Both the position numbers and the translations under genes were made by a program. Under the pieces are notes generated by a model. That model had not been told where the DNA came from. It did no database searches and saw only the letters and a program-made list of their open reading frames with translations. 64,000 nucleotides of DNA from Bifidobacterium merycicum DSM 6492 (GTDB lineage: Bacteria; Actinomycetota; Actinomycetes; Actinomycetales; Bifidobacteriaceae). Positions within the stretch are counted from its first letter, which is position 1; every line of letters starts with the position of its first letter. Positions 53,490 to 64,000 of the stretch are shown piece by piece. The stretch spans positions 111,477-175,476 of the forward strand of contig NZ_FQTX01000005.1 in the NCBI RefSeq assembly GCF_900129045.1, written 5' to 3'.

Positions 53490-54095
53490 TCACCACGGTT
53501 TGGACGTTTGCGGCTTCCTGCTGCCCTTATCGGTCTGCGTATTGGTCGAAGGATTCGTGTCGGTGGACGGCTGGTTCGCCTTCAGCAGATCCTCCACCTG
53601 CTTCTTCTGCTCGTCCGTCAACCCGCCATCGTTCTTCCGGCTATCCTTCGAATCGGTGACGGCACCCTCCAATTCGCCGGAAGTGCCGTTGGAATTCGTA
53701 TCGTTGTTCTCGCCGCGCTGCTTGGCCAATTCCTGTTCGATGCGTTTCGTCAGTTCGGCGGAAACCCGCGTATTCGATCCGATGGCCTGCCGCAGTTGCG
53801 GAAGCAGCACGGCGTCAAGTCGCGCAGCGTCCTCGAATTGCGCATCGGTCTGCTGCTGGCTCGCTTTCAACGCGTCCAGATCGGCGTCGTTTTTCACGGC
53901 CAGTTTCAGATTCGCGTTCAGCGAGGATGTCGCCTGATTGAACCGGGCGGAGGACGCCACGTTCAAACCGGCCAGTACGGCGAATGCCAGCGCCGCGACG
54001 GCGATCACGACCATGGCGACGCGCACGGCGAGCGATGCGCGGGCGCGTACCGCTGGAACCGCACGTGCCGCTGATTCCCTGCGTTCGTTGCTCAT
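53490..54095 (-). CDS. Membrane-anchored coiled-coil protein of the MoxR operon
   Basis: 201 residues, ATG at 54095 overlapping the previous stop. A basic N-terminus, one helix (SLAVRVAMVVIAVAALAFAVLAGLNVA, about 22-48), then an extracytoplasmic helical region (NQATSSLNANLKLAVKNDADLDALKASQQQTDAQFEDAARLDAVLLPQLRQAI) likely to be coiled coil, and an acidic Asn/Thr/Lys-rich tail. I do not recognise a family. It is the last gene of the ATGA-coupled series, so its product presumably works with the VWA proteins at the membrane. Confidence 0.75.
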   Translation of the reverse strand: MSNERRESAARAVPAVRARASLAVRVAMVVIAVAALAFAVLAGLNVASSARFNQATSSLNANLKLAVKNDADLDALKASQQQTDAQFEDAARLDAVLLPQLRQAIGSNTRVSAELTKRIEQELAKQRGENNDTNSNGTSGELEGAVTDSKDSRKNDGGLTDEQKKQVEDLLKANQPSTDTNPSTNTQTDKGSRKPQTSKPW

Positions 54096-55204
54096 AGCAG
54101 CCTCCTCGACATCGCGATATACGCGCCCATCTCCCAAGCGAGCAGCACGGCGGCAGCCGCGGCCAGCGGCCATACCACCGGGTTCACTCGGGTGCGTTGC
54201 TTCGCGGTCACGCCCACGCTCCACTTCTTCGACGCTGCGGCGGAACGCCCGTTCATCATCGTGGTCTTCGCGGACAATTCGACCACACTGCCGCCCATCT
54301 CGTCGGCCAGATTCTTCAACGTGGTCTCATCCATCTTCGAAACGCCCGGCTGACCGGTATCGGGGTCGGTGACCCACTGCTGGCTCGCGTTCCCGTTGTT
54401 CCCGTTGTCTCCGTTGTTCCCGGACGAACCGGAATCGCCAGAAGCGCCCGACGACGAACCCGACGACGAATCGCCTGACGAATCAGACGACACCCCGTCC
54501 TCGATCAGCGGGATTTTGCCGCCTTCGGTGGAACCCACGCCCACCACGAACGCGTCGTTCAGGTAATGGCGCAATGTTGAGAACGTGCGCCGCGGTTGCA
54601 CCGACGTCTGCTCGCCGTCCGTGATGAGATACAGCACGATCGCATCGTTGGGATGCGCGGAGCGGATCTCCTTCAACGTGGTGATGAGCTGGTCGAGCGG
54701 CGCGTCCAGCGAGGAGCCGGAGGATACGCTCGTCGCTTCGGGCGCGAGCGTCGCAGCCCAATTGCGGATCGCCGCCGCATCAGGCGTCAACGGCACGTCC
54801 AGTGTGCCCGACGCGCCGAAACGCACCGCGGCGAAACTCGAATCCGCATACGTCCTCGTCAAATCATCCACGGCTTTCTTGGCCGCCTGCAAGCGCGTCA
54901 TCGCCTCATTCGAGCCGTATGCCGCATCCTTGACCGCCATCGAACCGGTCACGTCCACGGCCATCACCACGTCGGTGTTGTTCACCGCGCGGCTCGTGGT
55001 CGAAACCGTCATGCTCGGGCCGAGAGCCATCGCGCCCACCGTCAGGCAGATCAGCATGCGGCGCACGCAGGTAGGCATCGTCTCGTCGCCCGCATCGCCG
55101 AACGTGTGCCGCACGACCTCCACAATCGCGAGCGCCAGCATGACCAGCGCGATCAGGCCGCCGACGCCCCATCCGAGTAGGGGTGAGAAGGTGAACATGT
55201 TCAT
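54092..55204 (-). CDS. VWA-domain membrane protein (BatA/BatB-like), second
   Basis: 370 residues, ATG at 55204, overlapping the upstream stop. Two N-terminal helices (LGWGVGGLIALVMLALAIVEVV and MLICLTVGAMALG) precede a von Willebrand A domain (about 75-225) with an intact MIDAS start DVTGSM and LYLITDGEQTS; a Ser/Gly/Asn-rich insert (about 240-280) splits the domain from its last part; a final helix (VVWPLAAAAAVLLAWEMGAYIAM) returns to the membrane. MoxR-linked VWA proteins bind metal-dependent partners and are thought to help mature or insert other proteins. Confidence 0.88.
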   Translation of the reverse strand: MNMFTFSPLLGWGVGGLIALVMLALAIVEVVRHTFGDAGDETMPTCVRRMLICLTVGAMALGPSMTVSTTSRAVNNTDVVMAVDVTGSMAVKDAAYGSNEAMTRLQAAKKAVDDLTRTYADSSFAAVRFGASGTLDVPLTPDAAAIRNWAATLAPEATSVSSGSSLDAPLDQLITTLKEIRSAHPNDAIVLYLITDGEQTSVQPRRTFSTLRHYLNDAFVVGVGSTEGGKIPLIEDGVSSDSSGDSSSGSSSGASGDSGSSGNNGDNGNNGNASQQWVTDPDTGQPGVSKMDETTLKNLADEMGGSVVELSAKTTMMNGRSAAASKKWSVGVTAKQRTRVNPVVWPLAAAAAVLLAWEMGAYIAMSRRLL

Positions 55205-56265
55205 CGCTTCAACCTCCAGACGATCAGCAGCCATGCGGTTACGATCACGGCCAATGCGAGCACCCACCATGCGGGGTCATCCACCATGGAGGCTTTGGAA
55301 GCGGTTTCGCTTTCCTTGGTGCGTCGCGTGTTGATGTCTCGTACGAGTTCGTTCACGCTGGTACCGCCCGACTGAGTGAGGAAGGTGCCATGATGCGCTT
55401 CGATGAGTTCGCGCATATTCGTTGTGGTGTCGTCCTTTTCGCTTTCCACGGGCCCGGAGAACAGGCCGTCCACGGTGATGTGCGCTTGGCTGGTCAGGTC
55501 GAGCGCCTGTTTGAGCGTGTAGACGGGCTTGCCGGAAACGACGTTGTCGGTGGCGAGCACGATGGATGCGGCGCGGGTGCGTTCGGTGCTTCCCGTGGTG
55601 TTCGCGGAACCGTAGGTGAATCCGGGCAGCATCGCCGCGCAGGAGATCACGCCGTCGCCGATCAGCGAGGTGGTGTCCTTGCGGTTCTGCGTGCCTTCCA
55701 GCCAGTCGGAGATGCGCTGGTAGTCCTCTTCGCTCATCTTGTCGATGTCATCCTGTGATTGCACGCCGCTCAACGCTTTGCTGGCCAGATCGAGCTGGTG
55801 GCTGACGAGTTCGTAATCGTCGGTGAGGGGGAACACGGTTCGTGACGTGGAGTTGAAGATGCTCATGCCGATGCGTTCGCCTTGGAAGTGGGAGACGAGA
55901 TCGCGGTAAGTGTTGATGACTTCGCGGTCGTAGGGCAGGGTCGAGCCGGACACGTCGAGGCAGAGCACGATGTCGCGTTTGCCGGCGCGTTCCTCACCTT
56001 GGTCGACGCTCATCGGGCGGGCGATGAGCGCGAAGGTGAGCAGGAGCGCCACGGCCATCAGCGCGGCGGCCGTGCGGCTCAGGATACGCCATTGGCGCAG
56101 CAGTTTGGCGGCGCGTTCGGTGCGCAGGTCGTCGCTCAGCGAAAACACCTGCATGGTGTTGTCGGTGTCGTGTTTGCAGGCGAACGCTATGGTCAGCACG
56201 ATGATCGCCGACGCGACCATCACGCCGACCAGCGCGGCCCAAGGGGTTTGCCAGGAGAGCTGCAT
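55201..56265 (-). CDS. VWA-domain membrane protein (BatA-like), first
   Basis: 354 residues, ATG at 56265. Two N-terminal helices (WAALVGVMVASAIIVLTIAFAC; ALMAVALLLTFALIA), VWA domain from KRDIVLCLDVSGSTLPYD (DxSGS MIDAS motif) through RAASIVLATDNVVSG (MIDAS Asp), and a C-terminal helix WWVLALAVIVTAWLLIVWRLKR. It is paralogous in layout to the next gene but diverged in sequence. Both junctions overlap (TGATG and ATGA), so it is translated as part of one polycistron. Confidence 0.88.
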   Translation of the reverse strand: MQLSWQTPWAALVGVMVASAIIVLTIAFACKHDTDNTMQVFSLSDDLRTERAAKLLRQWRILSRTAAALMAVALLLTFALIARPMSVDQGEERAGKRDIVLCLDVSGSTLPYDREVINTYRDLVSHFQGERIGMSIFNSTSRTVFPLTDDYELVSHQLDLASKALSGVQSQDDIDKMSEEDYQRISDWLEGTQNRKDTTSLIGDGVISCAAMLPGFTYGSANTTGSTERTRAASIVLATDNVVSGKPVYTLKQALDLTSQAHITVDGLFSGPVESEKDDTTTNMRELIEAHHGTFLTQSGGTSVNELVRDINTRRTKESETASKASMVDDPAWWVLALAVIVTAWLLIVWRLKR

Positions 56266-56861
56266 CAGCGTCCCCACCTTTCCACCAGGGTAGAGGCCCA
56301 TCCGGCGGCGTCGTCGACGCTCACCTCACGGGCGTGCGTGTCCACTGCGGCGTCGGCGAATTCCGGCGGGTACAGTGCGGCGATGGTCATGCGCAGGGTG
56401 TCCAATCCGGTTCGGGTCGCGGGATTGCGCGGTTCGCGGCGGATGTCGGCGAGCGTGTGCGCACGCAGGTCGCGGCCCGTGTGCGCGGAGGCGATGCCAC
56501 GGCAGATCGCAGCCAATTCGATGAACGCGGTTTCACGGTCGATGGTTCCGGCATGATAGCGTGCCAGCACGTCGTCGATGCGCACATGCCATTGGGTTTT
56601 GGCCGTGTCGCTCAAGTGCGCGCCGCGCGGTTGCGGTTTGTCATGGCTGCGACGCGGGCGTGACAGGATCACCGCTCCCGCGATGAGCGCCATGGCGAGC
56701 AGTACGCCGAGCACGCCGGCGATGATAAGCGGCGTGGCGAGGTCGATGGATTCGGCCGGGCGCAGGTCGTCGGTGTTCACCGCCAGATTCATGGCGCTCG
56801 CGGCCAAGCGTGCAGCCGGATTCATGGTGTTTACGGCGTTTATGGCCAGATTCACGCTCAT
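56265..56861 (-). CDS. Small membrane protein of the MoxR operon
   Basis: 198 residues, ATG at 56861 overlapping the DUF58 stop. A short hydrophobic-tolerant N-terminus (residues 1-40), one clear helix (LIIAGVLGVLLAMALIAGAVIL, about 45-66), then a cytoplasmic helical domain (WHVRIDDVLARYHAGTIDRETAFIELAAICRGIAS ... LDTLRMTIAALYPPEFA). Many MoxR operons have a protein in this position that is poorly conserved in sequence, and I cannot name a family with confidence. Confidence 0.78.
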   Translation of the reverse strand: MSVNLAINAVNTMNPAARLAASAMNLAVNTDDLRPAESIDLATPLIIAGVLGVLLAMALIAGAVILSRPRRSHDKPQPRGAHLSDTAKTQWHVRIDDVLARYHAGTIDRETAFIELAAICRGIASAHTGRDLRAHTLADIRREPRNPATRTGLDTLRMTIAALYPPEFADAAVDTHAREVSVDDAAGWASTLVERWGR

Positions 56862-57877
56862 TGCACACCTCCCGCCACAGGAGCCACCAGATTGCGTGTA
56901 TCCCGCGCCAACGCACGCGACACCAGTCGTATGAAATCGTCGAACATGGCGGCGCTGGACCCGGCGTGGATCATATGCCCGCCCATATGCGACAGCTCAC
57001 GCTCCAACGCGGCAGCCATATACTCACGATGCGTGGCCACCTCGGCTGCGGCACGCCTGTCATGCAGGAACGCCGGCAGCCTGCGCTGCGTGCGCGCGTC
57101 GGCAACCTGCCGGTCCTTGCCCACTGCGAACGGATTCGCCGTGGCCACGTCGATCAACGTCAACGGATGCGTGCGCGTGATGCGATGGATCTCCTTGAGA
57201 TGATCCTTGGTCAACGCATGCTCGTCGGTCGCCAACACGATCAGCGCATTGCGATCCTTGATACGCCGCGCATACGTGAGCAGCGCGTCGATATTGCGCG
57301 TATGCTCCCACTTGCGTTTCAACGCGTTATCCAACGTGCGTTCGAACTGGCAGAAATCGCCGTTGAACGGCACGCGCGTGATGCTCGCCGCATCGCCGAA
57401 CACCAACGAAATCTCGTCGGAACGGCGCAACGACAACGCCGCGAACATGCGCAACGCGTTCGCCGCGACCTGATACGCCAATTCGCCCGACTCGCACGAC
57501 GCCGTCATCTCACGGCCCACGTCAAGCAGCAGCCACACACGCGACGTCACCAGGCGTTCACGCCGAACCACCATCGGGCGGCCCTGGCGGGCGCTGGTCT
57601 TCCACTCGATCAAGCGAGCCTCGTCGCCGGACTCGTACGCGCGAACATCCATCAACTCATCCGAACCACCGGAACGATGGGATGAATGCTCACCTTCGAT
57701 AACACCCAACGCCTTGGCCACGGTCGGCAGACCCAAACGGTTGCCCATGGCCTCGATCTTGGCACGGATCGGGTCGGCAGGTGCGGCGGCTGCGGGCGCG
57801 GATGCGGCTGATGCGGGCATTGCGGTCGAGCCGAGCTCGTCCTGATCGGTAAACATCGAATCGAACACGTCGATCAC
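56858..57877 (-). CDS. DUF58-domain protein
   Basis: 339 residues, ATG at 57877. The DUF58 core sits at about 60-110: SDELMDVRAYESGDEARLIEWKTSARQGRPMVVRRERLVTSRVWLLLDVG, where VR.Y..GD..R.I.WK.SAR is the family signature. The rest has a VWA-like fold with degenerate metal site (LLDVGREM). DUF58 proteins are partners of MoxR ATPases. Its start overlaps the moxR stop. No membrane helix, so probably peripheral. Confidence 0.92.
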   Translation of the reverse strand: MIDVFDSMFTDQDELGSTAMPASAASAPAAAAPADPIRAKIEAMGNRLGLPTVAKALGVIEGEHSSHRSGGSDELMDVRAYESGDEARLIEWKTSARQGRPMVVRRERLVTSRVWLLLDVGREMTASCESGELAYQVAANALRMFAALSLRRSDEISLVFGDAASITRVPFNGDFCQFERTLDNALKRKWEHTRNIDALLTYARRIKDRNALIVLATDEHALTKDHLKEIHRITRTHPLTLIDVATANPFAVGKDRQVADARTQRRLPAFLHDRRAAAEVATHREYMAAALERELSHMGGHMIHAGSSAAMFDDFIRLVSRALARDTRNLVAPVAGGVQ

Positions 57878-58947
57878 GGAACAGGAACCGCCTGCACGAT
57901 ACGGTCGACCACCTGATCGGCCGTCACGCCATCAGCCAACGCCTCGAACGTCAACACCAGACGATGACGCAGCACGTCGGCGACCACGGACTTCACATCC
58001 TCCGGAATCACATAGGCGCGGCCCTTAAGCAGCGCGTTCGCCTGACCGATGCGCACCAGCGCGATCGACGCACGCGGCGACGCGCCCAAACGCACCAGCG
58101 TGCCCAAACCCTGCACCGGGTGCGTGCCGGCACCACGCGACGTCGCGGCGATATCGACCGCATACTGCATGATCGCGTCGGACACGTACACGCGCTTGGC
58201 GGCCGCACGCAGGAACTCCACGTCACGAATGGACAGACGATCACCCTGCAACTGCAGCGGGTCAAGCATGTCGGAACCACGACGGGTAAGCAGGGCCAGC
58301 ATGCGTTGCTCCTCATCGGCCGTCGGATAGTTCATGATCGCCTTCATCATGAAACGATCCATCTGAGCCTCCGGCAGCGCGAACGTGCCCTCCTCCTCGA
58401 TGGGGTTCTGCGTGGCGATCACCATGAACGGCTGCGGCAGGGCGATGCGCTCGCCGCCGATGGTGCTGGCACCTTCCGCCATGGCTTCAAGCATGGCCGA
58501 CTGGGTTTTGGCGTTGGAACGGTTGATCTCGTCCAGCAGCACGAAGTTGGCGTGGATCGGGCCGACCTGCGTAGCGAACTTTTGCGTGGCGAAGTTGAAG
58601 ACCTGCGTGCCGACGATGTCGGACGGCATGAGATCGGGCGTGCACTGGATGCGCTTGAATGTGCCGGACACCGAGGTGGCGAGGGTCTGCGCCGCGGTGG
58701 TTTTCGCCAGGCCGGGCACGGATTCGATGAGGATATGACCGCCGGCCACCAGCGTAAGAATAAGGGATTCACGCAGATGCTCCTGACCGATCAGGGTCTG
58801 CGAGAAGCGTGTGCGGATGCGATCCGCCAGAGTCTTCGCCCGTGCGACGTCGTCTGCGGCCAATGTGTGTGCTGCGGCAGACGCGGGCCTCGAAGCGGGC
58901 TGGGCGGGTATCTGTGGATTCGGAGGGAAAATAGCCATGCGCCCCAT
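57874..58947 (-). CDS. MoxR-family AAA+ ATPase
   Basis: 357 residues from the ATG at 58947 (ATG 58938 is also possible). Walker A ILIESVPGLAKTTAAQ (the GxPGxAKT form typical of MoxR), Walker B FVLLDEINRSNAKTQSAML, sensor 1 VIATQNPIEEEGTFALPEAQMDRF, sensor 2/arginine region in the C-terminal helical lid (ARGAGTHPVQGL-type TSRGAGTHPVQGLGTLVRLGASPRASIALVR). It hydrolyses ATP to remodel or mature partner proteins, here presumably the DUF58 and VWA products encoded next in the same six-gene overlapping series (58947 down to 53490). Confidence 0.94.
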   Translation of the reverse strand: MGRMAIFPPNPQIPAQPASRPASAAAHTLAADDVARAKTLADRIRTRFSQTLIGQEHLRESLILTLVAGGHILIESVPGLAKTTAAQTLATSVSGTFKRIQCTPDLMPSDIVGTQVFNFATQKFATQVGPIHANFVLLDEINRSNAKTQSAMLEAMAEGASTIGGERIALPQPFMVIATQNPIEEEGTFALPEAQMDRFMMKAIMNYPTADEEQRMLALLTRRGSDMLDPLQLQGDRLSIRDVEFLRAAAKRVYVSDAIMQYAVDIAATSRGAGTHPVQGLGTLVRLGASPRASIALVRIGQANALLKGRAYVIPEDVKSVVADVLRHRLVLTFEALADGVTADQVVDRIVQAVPVP

Positions 58948-59171
58948 GGTAGCCAAGCGCGGTGACGCTGGGGACGGTGAGGCGGTGGCGATTGCATGGG
59001 GATGTTGTGACGGTGGTGTGACGGTGCGGTGGGTGATGGCTACGGCGGTGGACGATGGCGACGGCGGGTGATGACGGGCAAGCGTCTCGCCATCACCGTT
59101 CGGTCAATGGAACAACCGCAGACCGATCCCGGTCAGTCACGCAGCATGCCGCCCAGCCCGTCACGCAACCG

Positions 59172-59870
59172 TCAGGGCAGCTGCCAGTCGATCGGCTCGG
59201 CACCCATGCGCATCAACACCTCGTTCGCCCGCGAGAACGGCTTCGAACCGAAGAACCCGCGCGAAGCGGAAAGCGGCGAAGGATGCGGGGATTTGATGAT
59301 GAACGCGTTCGTCAGCAACGGTTCCAGGCTTTGCGCATTGCGCCCCCACAGAATCGCGACCAGCGGCTTGGGCCTCCCATCCGCATCCGTGCGGGCGTTC
59401 AACGCGCGGATCGCGGCCTCGGTCACCGCTTCCCAGCCCTTGCCCTGATGGCTGTTCGGTCTGCCCACGCCCACGGTCAGACATCTGTTCAACAGCAGCA
59501 CGCCACGCTCGGTCCACGGCGTCAAATCACCGTTGCTCGGCATCGGCACATGCAGGTCGTCGGTCAGCTCCTTATAAATATTGACCAGACTGCGCGGCAG
59601 CGGATTCACGTCGGGAGCCACGCAGAAACTCAATCCCACCGGGTGACCGGGAGTGGGGTAGGGGTCCTGACCCACGATTAGCACGCGGATCGAATCGAAC
59701 GGAATGGTGAAGGCGCGCAGAATATTACGGCTCGCCGGCAGCCACGGTCGCCCGGCCCGGGTCTCCTCACGCAGGAACTGCCCCATGCGGTGCACCTGCG
59801 GTTCCACGTCCGCCAGGGCATCGGCCCATCCGGCTTCCACTAATTCGCGCAACGGTTTGATTTCGGTCAT
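59172..59870 (-). CDS. ung: Uracil-DNA glycosylase (family 1)
   Basis: 232 residues, ATG at 59870 ([19 protein letters not shown]). It removes uracil from DNA to start base-excision repair. The catalytic water-activating loop [20 protein letters not shown] and the His loop [26 protein letters not shown] are intact; [26 protein letters not shown] and [10 protein letters not shown] complete the family. Length is standard. It is divergent from the LytR_C gene. The 240 bp upstream carry short GGCATGGTGCCTG repeats (59895-59940) of no evident meaning. Confidence 0.97.
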   Translation of the reverse strand: MTEIKPLRELVEAGWADALADVEPQVHRMGQFLREETRAGRPWLPASRNILRAFTIPFDSIRVLIVGQDPYPTPGHPVGLSFCVAPDVNPLPRSLVNIYKELTDDLHVPMPSNGDLTPWTERGVLLLNRCLTVGVGRPNSHQGKGWEAVTEAAIRALNARTDADGRPKPLVAILWGRNAQSLEPLLTNAFIIKSPHPSPLSASRGFFGSKPFSRANEVLMRMGAEPIDWQLP

Positions 59871-60111
59871 GCTGTTCACTGTACCTGCGGGCATCTGCAT
59901 GGTGTGCTGGCATGGTGCCTGTATGGTGCCTGCATGCGGTTCGGCGGTGTTCCCAAACGAGCTTCCGGGTTCTGCTTCGGATCTGTTTCGGGTCCGCTTC
60001 GGGACTGTGCCTGATTTCGTGCACATACGGTGCACGGTGCCGGGCGGTATAGATACGTGGGTGGCGGTGCCGTTACACTCGGTTCTAGTTGTGAATGGAA
60101 GGAAAGACGTT

Positions 60112-60744
60112 ATGACGAGTACCGATGGAAACGGCGTTGAATCCTATGCGGCGGACGAGTTCGACAACCCGCCGAAGGGTCCTGCCGGCGTACATCGCGG
60201 CAGGCGTTCGGCTGTGGCCCGTTACGCGCCGTTCGTGATCGTCGTGGTGGTCGCCGCGCTGTGCGGGTTCTTGGTGTGGGGTGTGCTTTCCGGCGAATTC
60301 AGTAAGGTGCAGTGGCCATGGTCGCCCGCGACATCGCAGACCTCCAACAAGACTTCGACCACCACCGCCAAGAAGAAGGCGGCGGAGAAGAAGGCCGTTG
60401 AAAAGAAGGCCGACGAGGAAAAAGCGGCCCAGGAGAAGCAGCAGGAACAGCAAGAGCAGCAGGAGCAGGCCGCCCAAGTGAACCGTTCCCTGTCCGTGCG
60501 CGTGGTCAACGGCACCGGCATCAGCGGATACGCCGCCACCAAGCAGGGCGTGCTGAATCAGGCCGGGTATGCGAACGTCGCAGCCGCGAACCCGAGCGGC
60601 ACGCTGCCCGCATCGACGGTCGTCTGGTATCAGAACGATGCCGATCAGGCCACCGCTCAGGATGTGGCGAACACGCTGGGCATCTCCGACGTCCAGCAGA
60701 CCTCCGGCCTTGGCGCGGCGATCGTGGTCGTGTTGCTGAACTGA
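60112..60744 (+). CDS. Membrane-anchored LytR_C-domain protein
   Basis: 210 residues, ATG at 60112 behind GGAAGGA. One helix ([21 protein letters not shown], about 39-59), then a Lys/Glu/Gln-rich predicted coiled coil (about 85-120, [24 protein letters not shown]), and a LytR_C domain at the end ([31 protein letters not shown] ... [19 protein letters not shown]). LytR_C modules normally follow LCP phosphotransferase domains that attach wall polymers to peptidoglycan; here the module stands alone, so it may bind wall glycans without catalysing transfer. Monocistronic; a family B array follows. Confidence 0.85.
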   Translation: MTSTDGNGVESYAADEFDNPPKGPAGVHRGRRSAVARYAPFVIVVVVAALCGFLVWGVLSGEFSKVQWPWSPATSQTSNKTSTTTAKKKAAEKKAVEKKADEEKAAQEKQQEQQEQQEQAAQVNRSLSVRVVNGTGISGYAATKQGVLNQAGYANVAAANPSGTLPASTVVWYQNDADQATAQDVANTLGISDVQQTSGLGAAIVVVLLN

Positions 60745-60784
60745 GTCTGAGCCGTCTTTGGGGTGGTGCCAGGTGACGAAACCG

Positions 60785-61215
60785 TCCGCAAATGGCTACG
60801 CTTACGGCCTCTCAGCGTAGACAAGCCGCGAGAGTGTCGCCAAATGGCCACGCTCAGAACCTCTCAGCGTAGGCAAATGGAGAAGACATCGCTGAATCGC
60901 TGCGCTCGGCCGCCCCGATTTTTTCAACCCCTGTCTTTTCCTGTCTTCCCCTTGCCGTCCCTCACCTTCCCTTCGGCGCAGCCAGCCGGAGGAACCGTCG
61001 TCACATGGCTACGCTCAGAATCCCTCAGCGTAGGCAAGCGGCGAAGGCATCGCTGAGTTACTACGCTTACGGCTCCTCAGCGTAGGCAAACGGAGAAGGT
61101 GTCCCCACATGGCTACGCTCAGCCATCCTCAGCGTAGGTAAGCTGCGAAAGCATCACCAGATCACTACGCTGAGAGGCCTTGCAGCCACTGTGCCAAGCG
61201 CCCCCTCGGCGTAGG
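60785..61215 (-). repeat. Family B array, reverse orientation, 3 + 4 units
   Basis: CTACG-core anchors at 60796, 60848 and 60900 and again at 61009, 61061, 61113 and 61165; every step inside a block is 52 bp. The two blocks are 109 bp apart and separated by a pyrimidine-rich stretch (60912-60985). Units read AAATGGCTACGCTCAG ... CTCAGCGTAGGCAAA, the reverse complement of the orientation at 17509. It fills most of the 686-bp gap before groEL. Confidence 0.9.
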
Positions 61216-61286
61216 CAAATGGAAGCGGCCAGTCGCAAACCCACGCTCAACCGTCGTCTCGCCTAGAGCGCAATCGCGGTTTCGTG

Positions 61287-61313
61287 TTGGCACTCTCGCC
61301 CCTTGAGTGCTAA
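61287..61313. promoter_or_regulatory. CIRCE operator 1 (HrcA site) upstream of groEL
   Basis: TTGGCACTC-N9-GAGTGCTAA: consensus CIRCE with a single mismatch, spacer exactly 9 bp. Confidence 0.95.
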
Positions 61314-61321
61314 TCTCACAG

Positions 61322-63056
<1,735 letters not shown>

Positions 63057-63074
63057 TCCCAGCGCTGCTGAATT

Positions 63075-63144
63075 TGGCTTGAGCTGAGTTGGCTTGAGTT
63101 GGCTTGAGCTGAGCTGGCTTGAGCTGAGCTGGCTTGAGCTGAGC
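63075..63144 (+). repeat. 15-bp tandem repeat after groEL
   Basis: Unit TGGCTTGAGCTGAGC: copies at 63075, (10-bp partial at 63090), 63100, 63115 and 63130. Internally GAGCT repeats at 5 bp. It lies in the 3' leader between the groEL stop and its terminator. Confidence 0.85.
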
Positions 63145-63198
63145 TGATGCGGCGGCTGTAGAGCAGCCCGCTGTTGCGACTCGATTTGGCTCGATTGA

Positions 63199-63238
63199 GG
63201 GCCTCTCCTGTGTGTTATTGCACAGGAGAGGCCCTTTT
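63199..63238 (+). terminator. Terminator of groEL
   Basis: GGGCCTCTCCTGTG, 8-nt loop, CACAGGAGAGGCCC and TTTT: a long perfect stem. Confidence 0.92.
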
Positions 63239-63295
63239 GTTGTTTGTTGTGGGGTTTGCTGGGTTTGTTACCCTCTGGGCGTGCCCGTTTTGGGA

Positions 63296-64000
63296 AGGCT
63301 CCGCCGTTTGGCTGCGGTGGGGGTGGCTGAGTGTAGGGATTTGGGGGAGTCGTTTCCATCTGTCTGCGCTGGGGGTGGTGAGTGTAGCTGTTTGGGGATG
63401 GTTTCGCCGTTTGGCTGCGGTGAGGGGTTCTGAGTGTAGTCATTTGGCGATGGTGCCCGCATATGGCTACGGTGGGGGCGGCTGAGCGTAGCTGTTTGGG
63501 GAAGGCTTCGCTGTTTGGCTACGCTGAGGGAATGCGAGGGCGGTAGGAGGGGAGACGGGACGGGAGAAAAAGGGAGAAGGGGAGGAAACGGGAGGAGAGA
63601 GGTGGGGATGGAAAAGGACTGGAACGGTTAAGCGTGGGCGATCTGGGGATACCGTTTTCATTTGGCTACGCGAGGGTTGTGGGGTTATGTGGGTTTGTGG
63701 GTTGTGGGCCTGGGCTGCGCTGCTCTGGCCTGTCTCTATCCGCGCCGGACAGTTGCCGGCGTAGCGATCTGGATGCGTCTTCTCCGGTTGGCTACGCTGA
63801 GGGCGGCTGAGCGTAGCTGTTTGGGGAAGGTTTCGCTGTTTGGCTGCGGTGAGGGGCTCTGAGCGTAGCTATTCGGGGAACCATCTCCATCTGTCTGCGC
63901 TGGGGGGTGAGTGTAGGCAGTTGGGGATGGTTTCTCCGGTTGGATGCGCTGGGCATGGGTGAGCGTGGCCGTTTGGGGAGGACTCCCGCATATGGCTGCG
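63296..64000 (+). repeat. Family B array, forward orientation, two blocks running off the window
   Basis: Core anchors at 63312, 63364, 63415, 63467 and 63519 (steps 52, 51, 52, 52) and, after a purine-rich interval (63535-63640), at 63792, 63844, 63895, 63944 and 63996. Units are more decayed (GGCTGCGGTG variants) than in the 17509 array. No gene is visible from 63241 to the window end. Confidence 0.85.

Noticed and set aside
63212..63862. Small genes after groEL
   Set aside because: All open frames follow the 52-bp repeat units and translate to repeating FGMVSPFGCG-like peptides without ribosome sites.

Overview
The window looks like a chromosomal segment of a Bifidobacterium or close relative. 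Pointers are high GC, actinobacterial gene families (DUF4012, YhgE/Pip pairs, LytR_C, WXG-like proteins, a MoxR-DUF58-VWA operon), groEL transcribed without groES, paired crcB genes, and frequent GTG/TTG starts. I assign the genus from gene content only, not by comparison with a reference, and do not name a species.

Layout. 0-4 kb: a frameshifted surface protein, a DMT exporter and Hsp20. 4-13 kb: tRNA-Leu, a small protein and tgt on the minus strand, then htrA and a P1B-type metal ATPase on the plus strand, facing asparaginase. 13-18 kb: two damaged membrane-protein genes (amino-acid permease, glycosyltransferase-like). 18-24 kb: ferredoxin-NADP reductase, htpX, tRNA-Gly, a wHTH/nuclease-like protein, and a YddG-like exporter. 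24-31 kb: two YhgE/Pip proteins divergent from a DUF4012 protein. 31-38 kb: fba, purA, a ClC transporter, and an overlapping crcB pair (fluoride). 38-49 kb: a HAD nucleotidase, a zinc-ribbon membrane protein, two divergent metallophosphoesterases (one frameshifted), tRNA-Ser, a GT2 glycosyltransferase with a polytopic membrane partner, and an orphan sugar-binding lipoprotein. 49-59 kb: coaX, coaBC, then a tightly overlapping minus-strand operon (MoxR, DUF58, membrane protein, two VWA proteins, coiled-coil membrane protein) followed by a WXG-like protein and an alpha/beta hydrolase. 59-64 kb: ung, a LytR_C protein, and groEL behind two CIRCE operators.

The most striking feature is not a gene. 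Two unrelated repeat families fill many intergenic gaps. Family A is a 24-bp palindrome (10-bp arms TGTCCGATTC/GAATCGGACA around a 4-nt loop), about 41 copies, laid out in arrays at an almost invariant 51-bp pitch; the longest has ten copies at exactly 51 bp. It is open in all six frames and has entered at least four protein genes in frame, including three copies in a crcB gene. Family B is a 52-bp tandem unit whose core pairs TGGCTACGCT with AGCGTAGCCA; it forms arrays at four places in both orientations. Both pitches are close to five helical turns. I do not know of a description of either family.

Four genes carry single-base lesions (three frameshifted genes, one nonsense codon). Two of the shifts are in A/T homopolymers, so base-calling error and real decay both remain possible.
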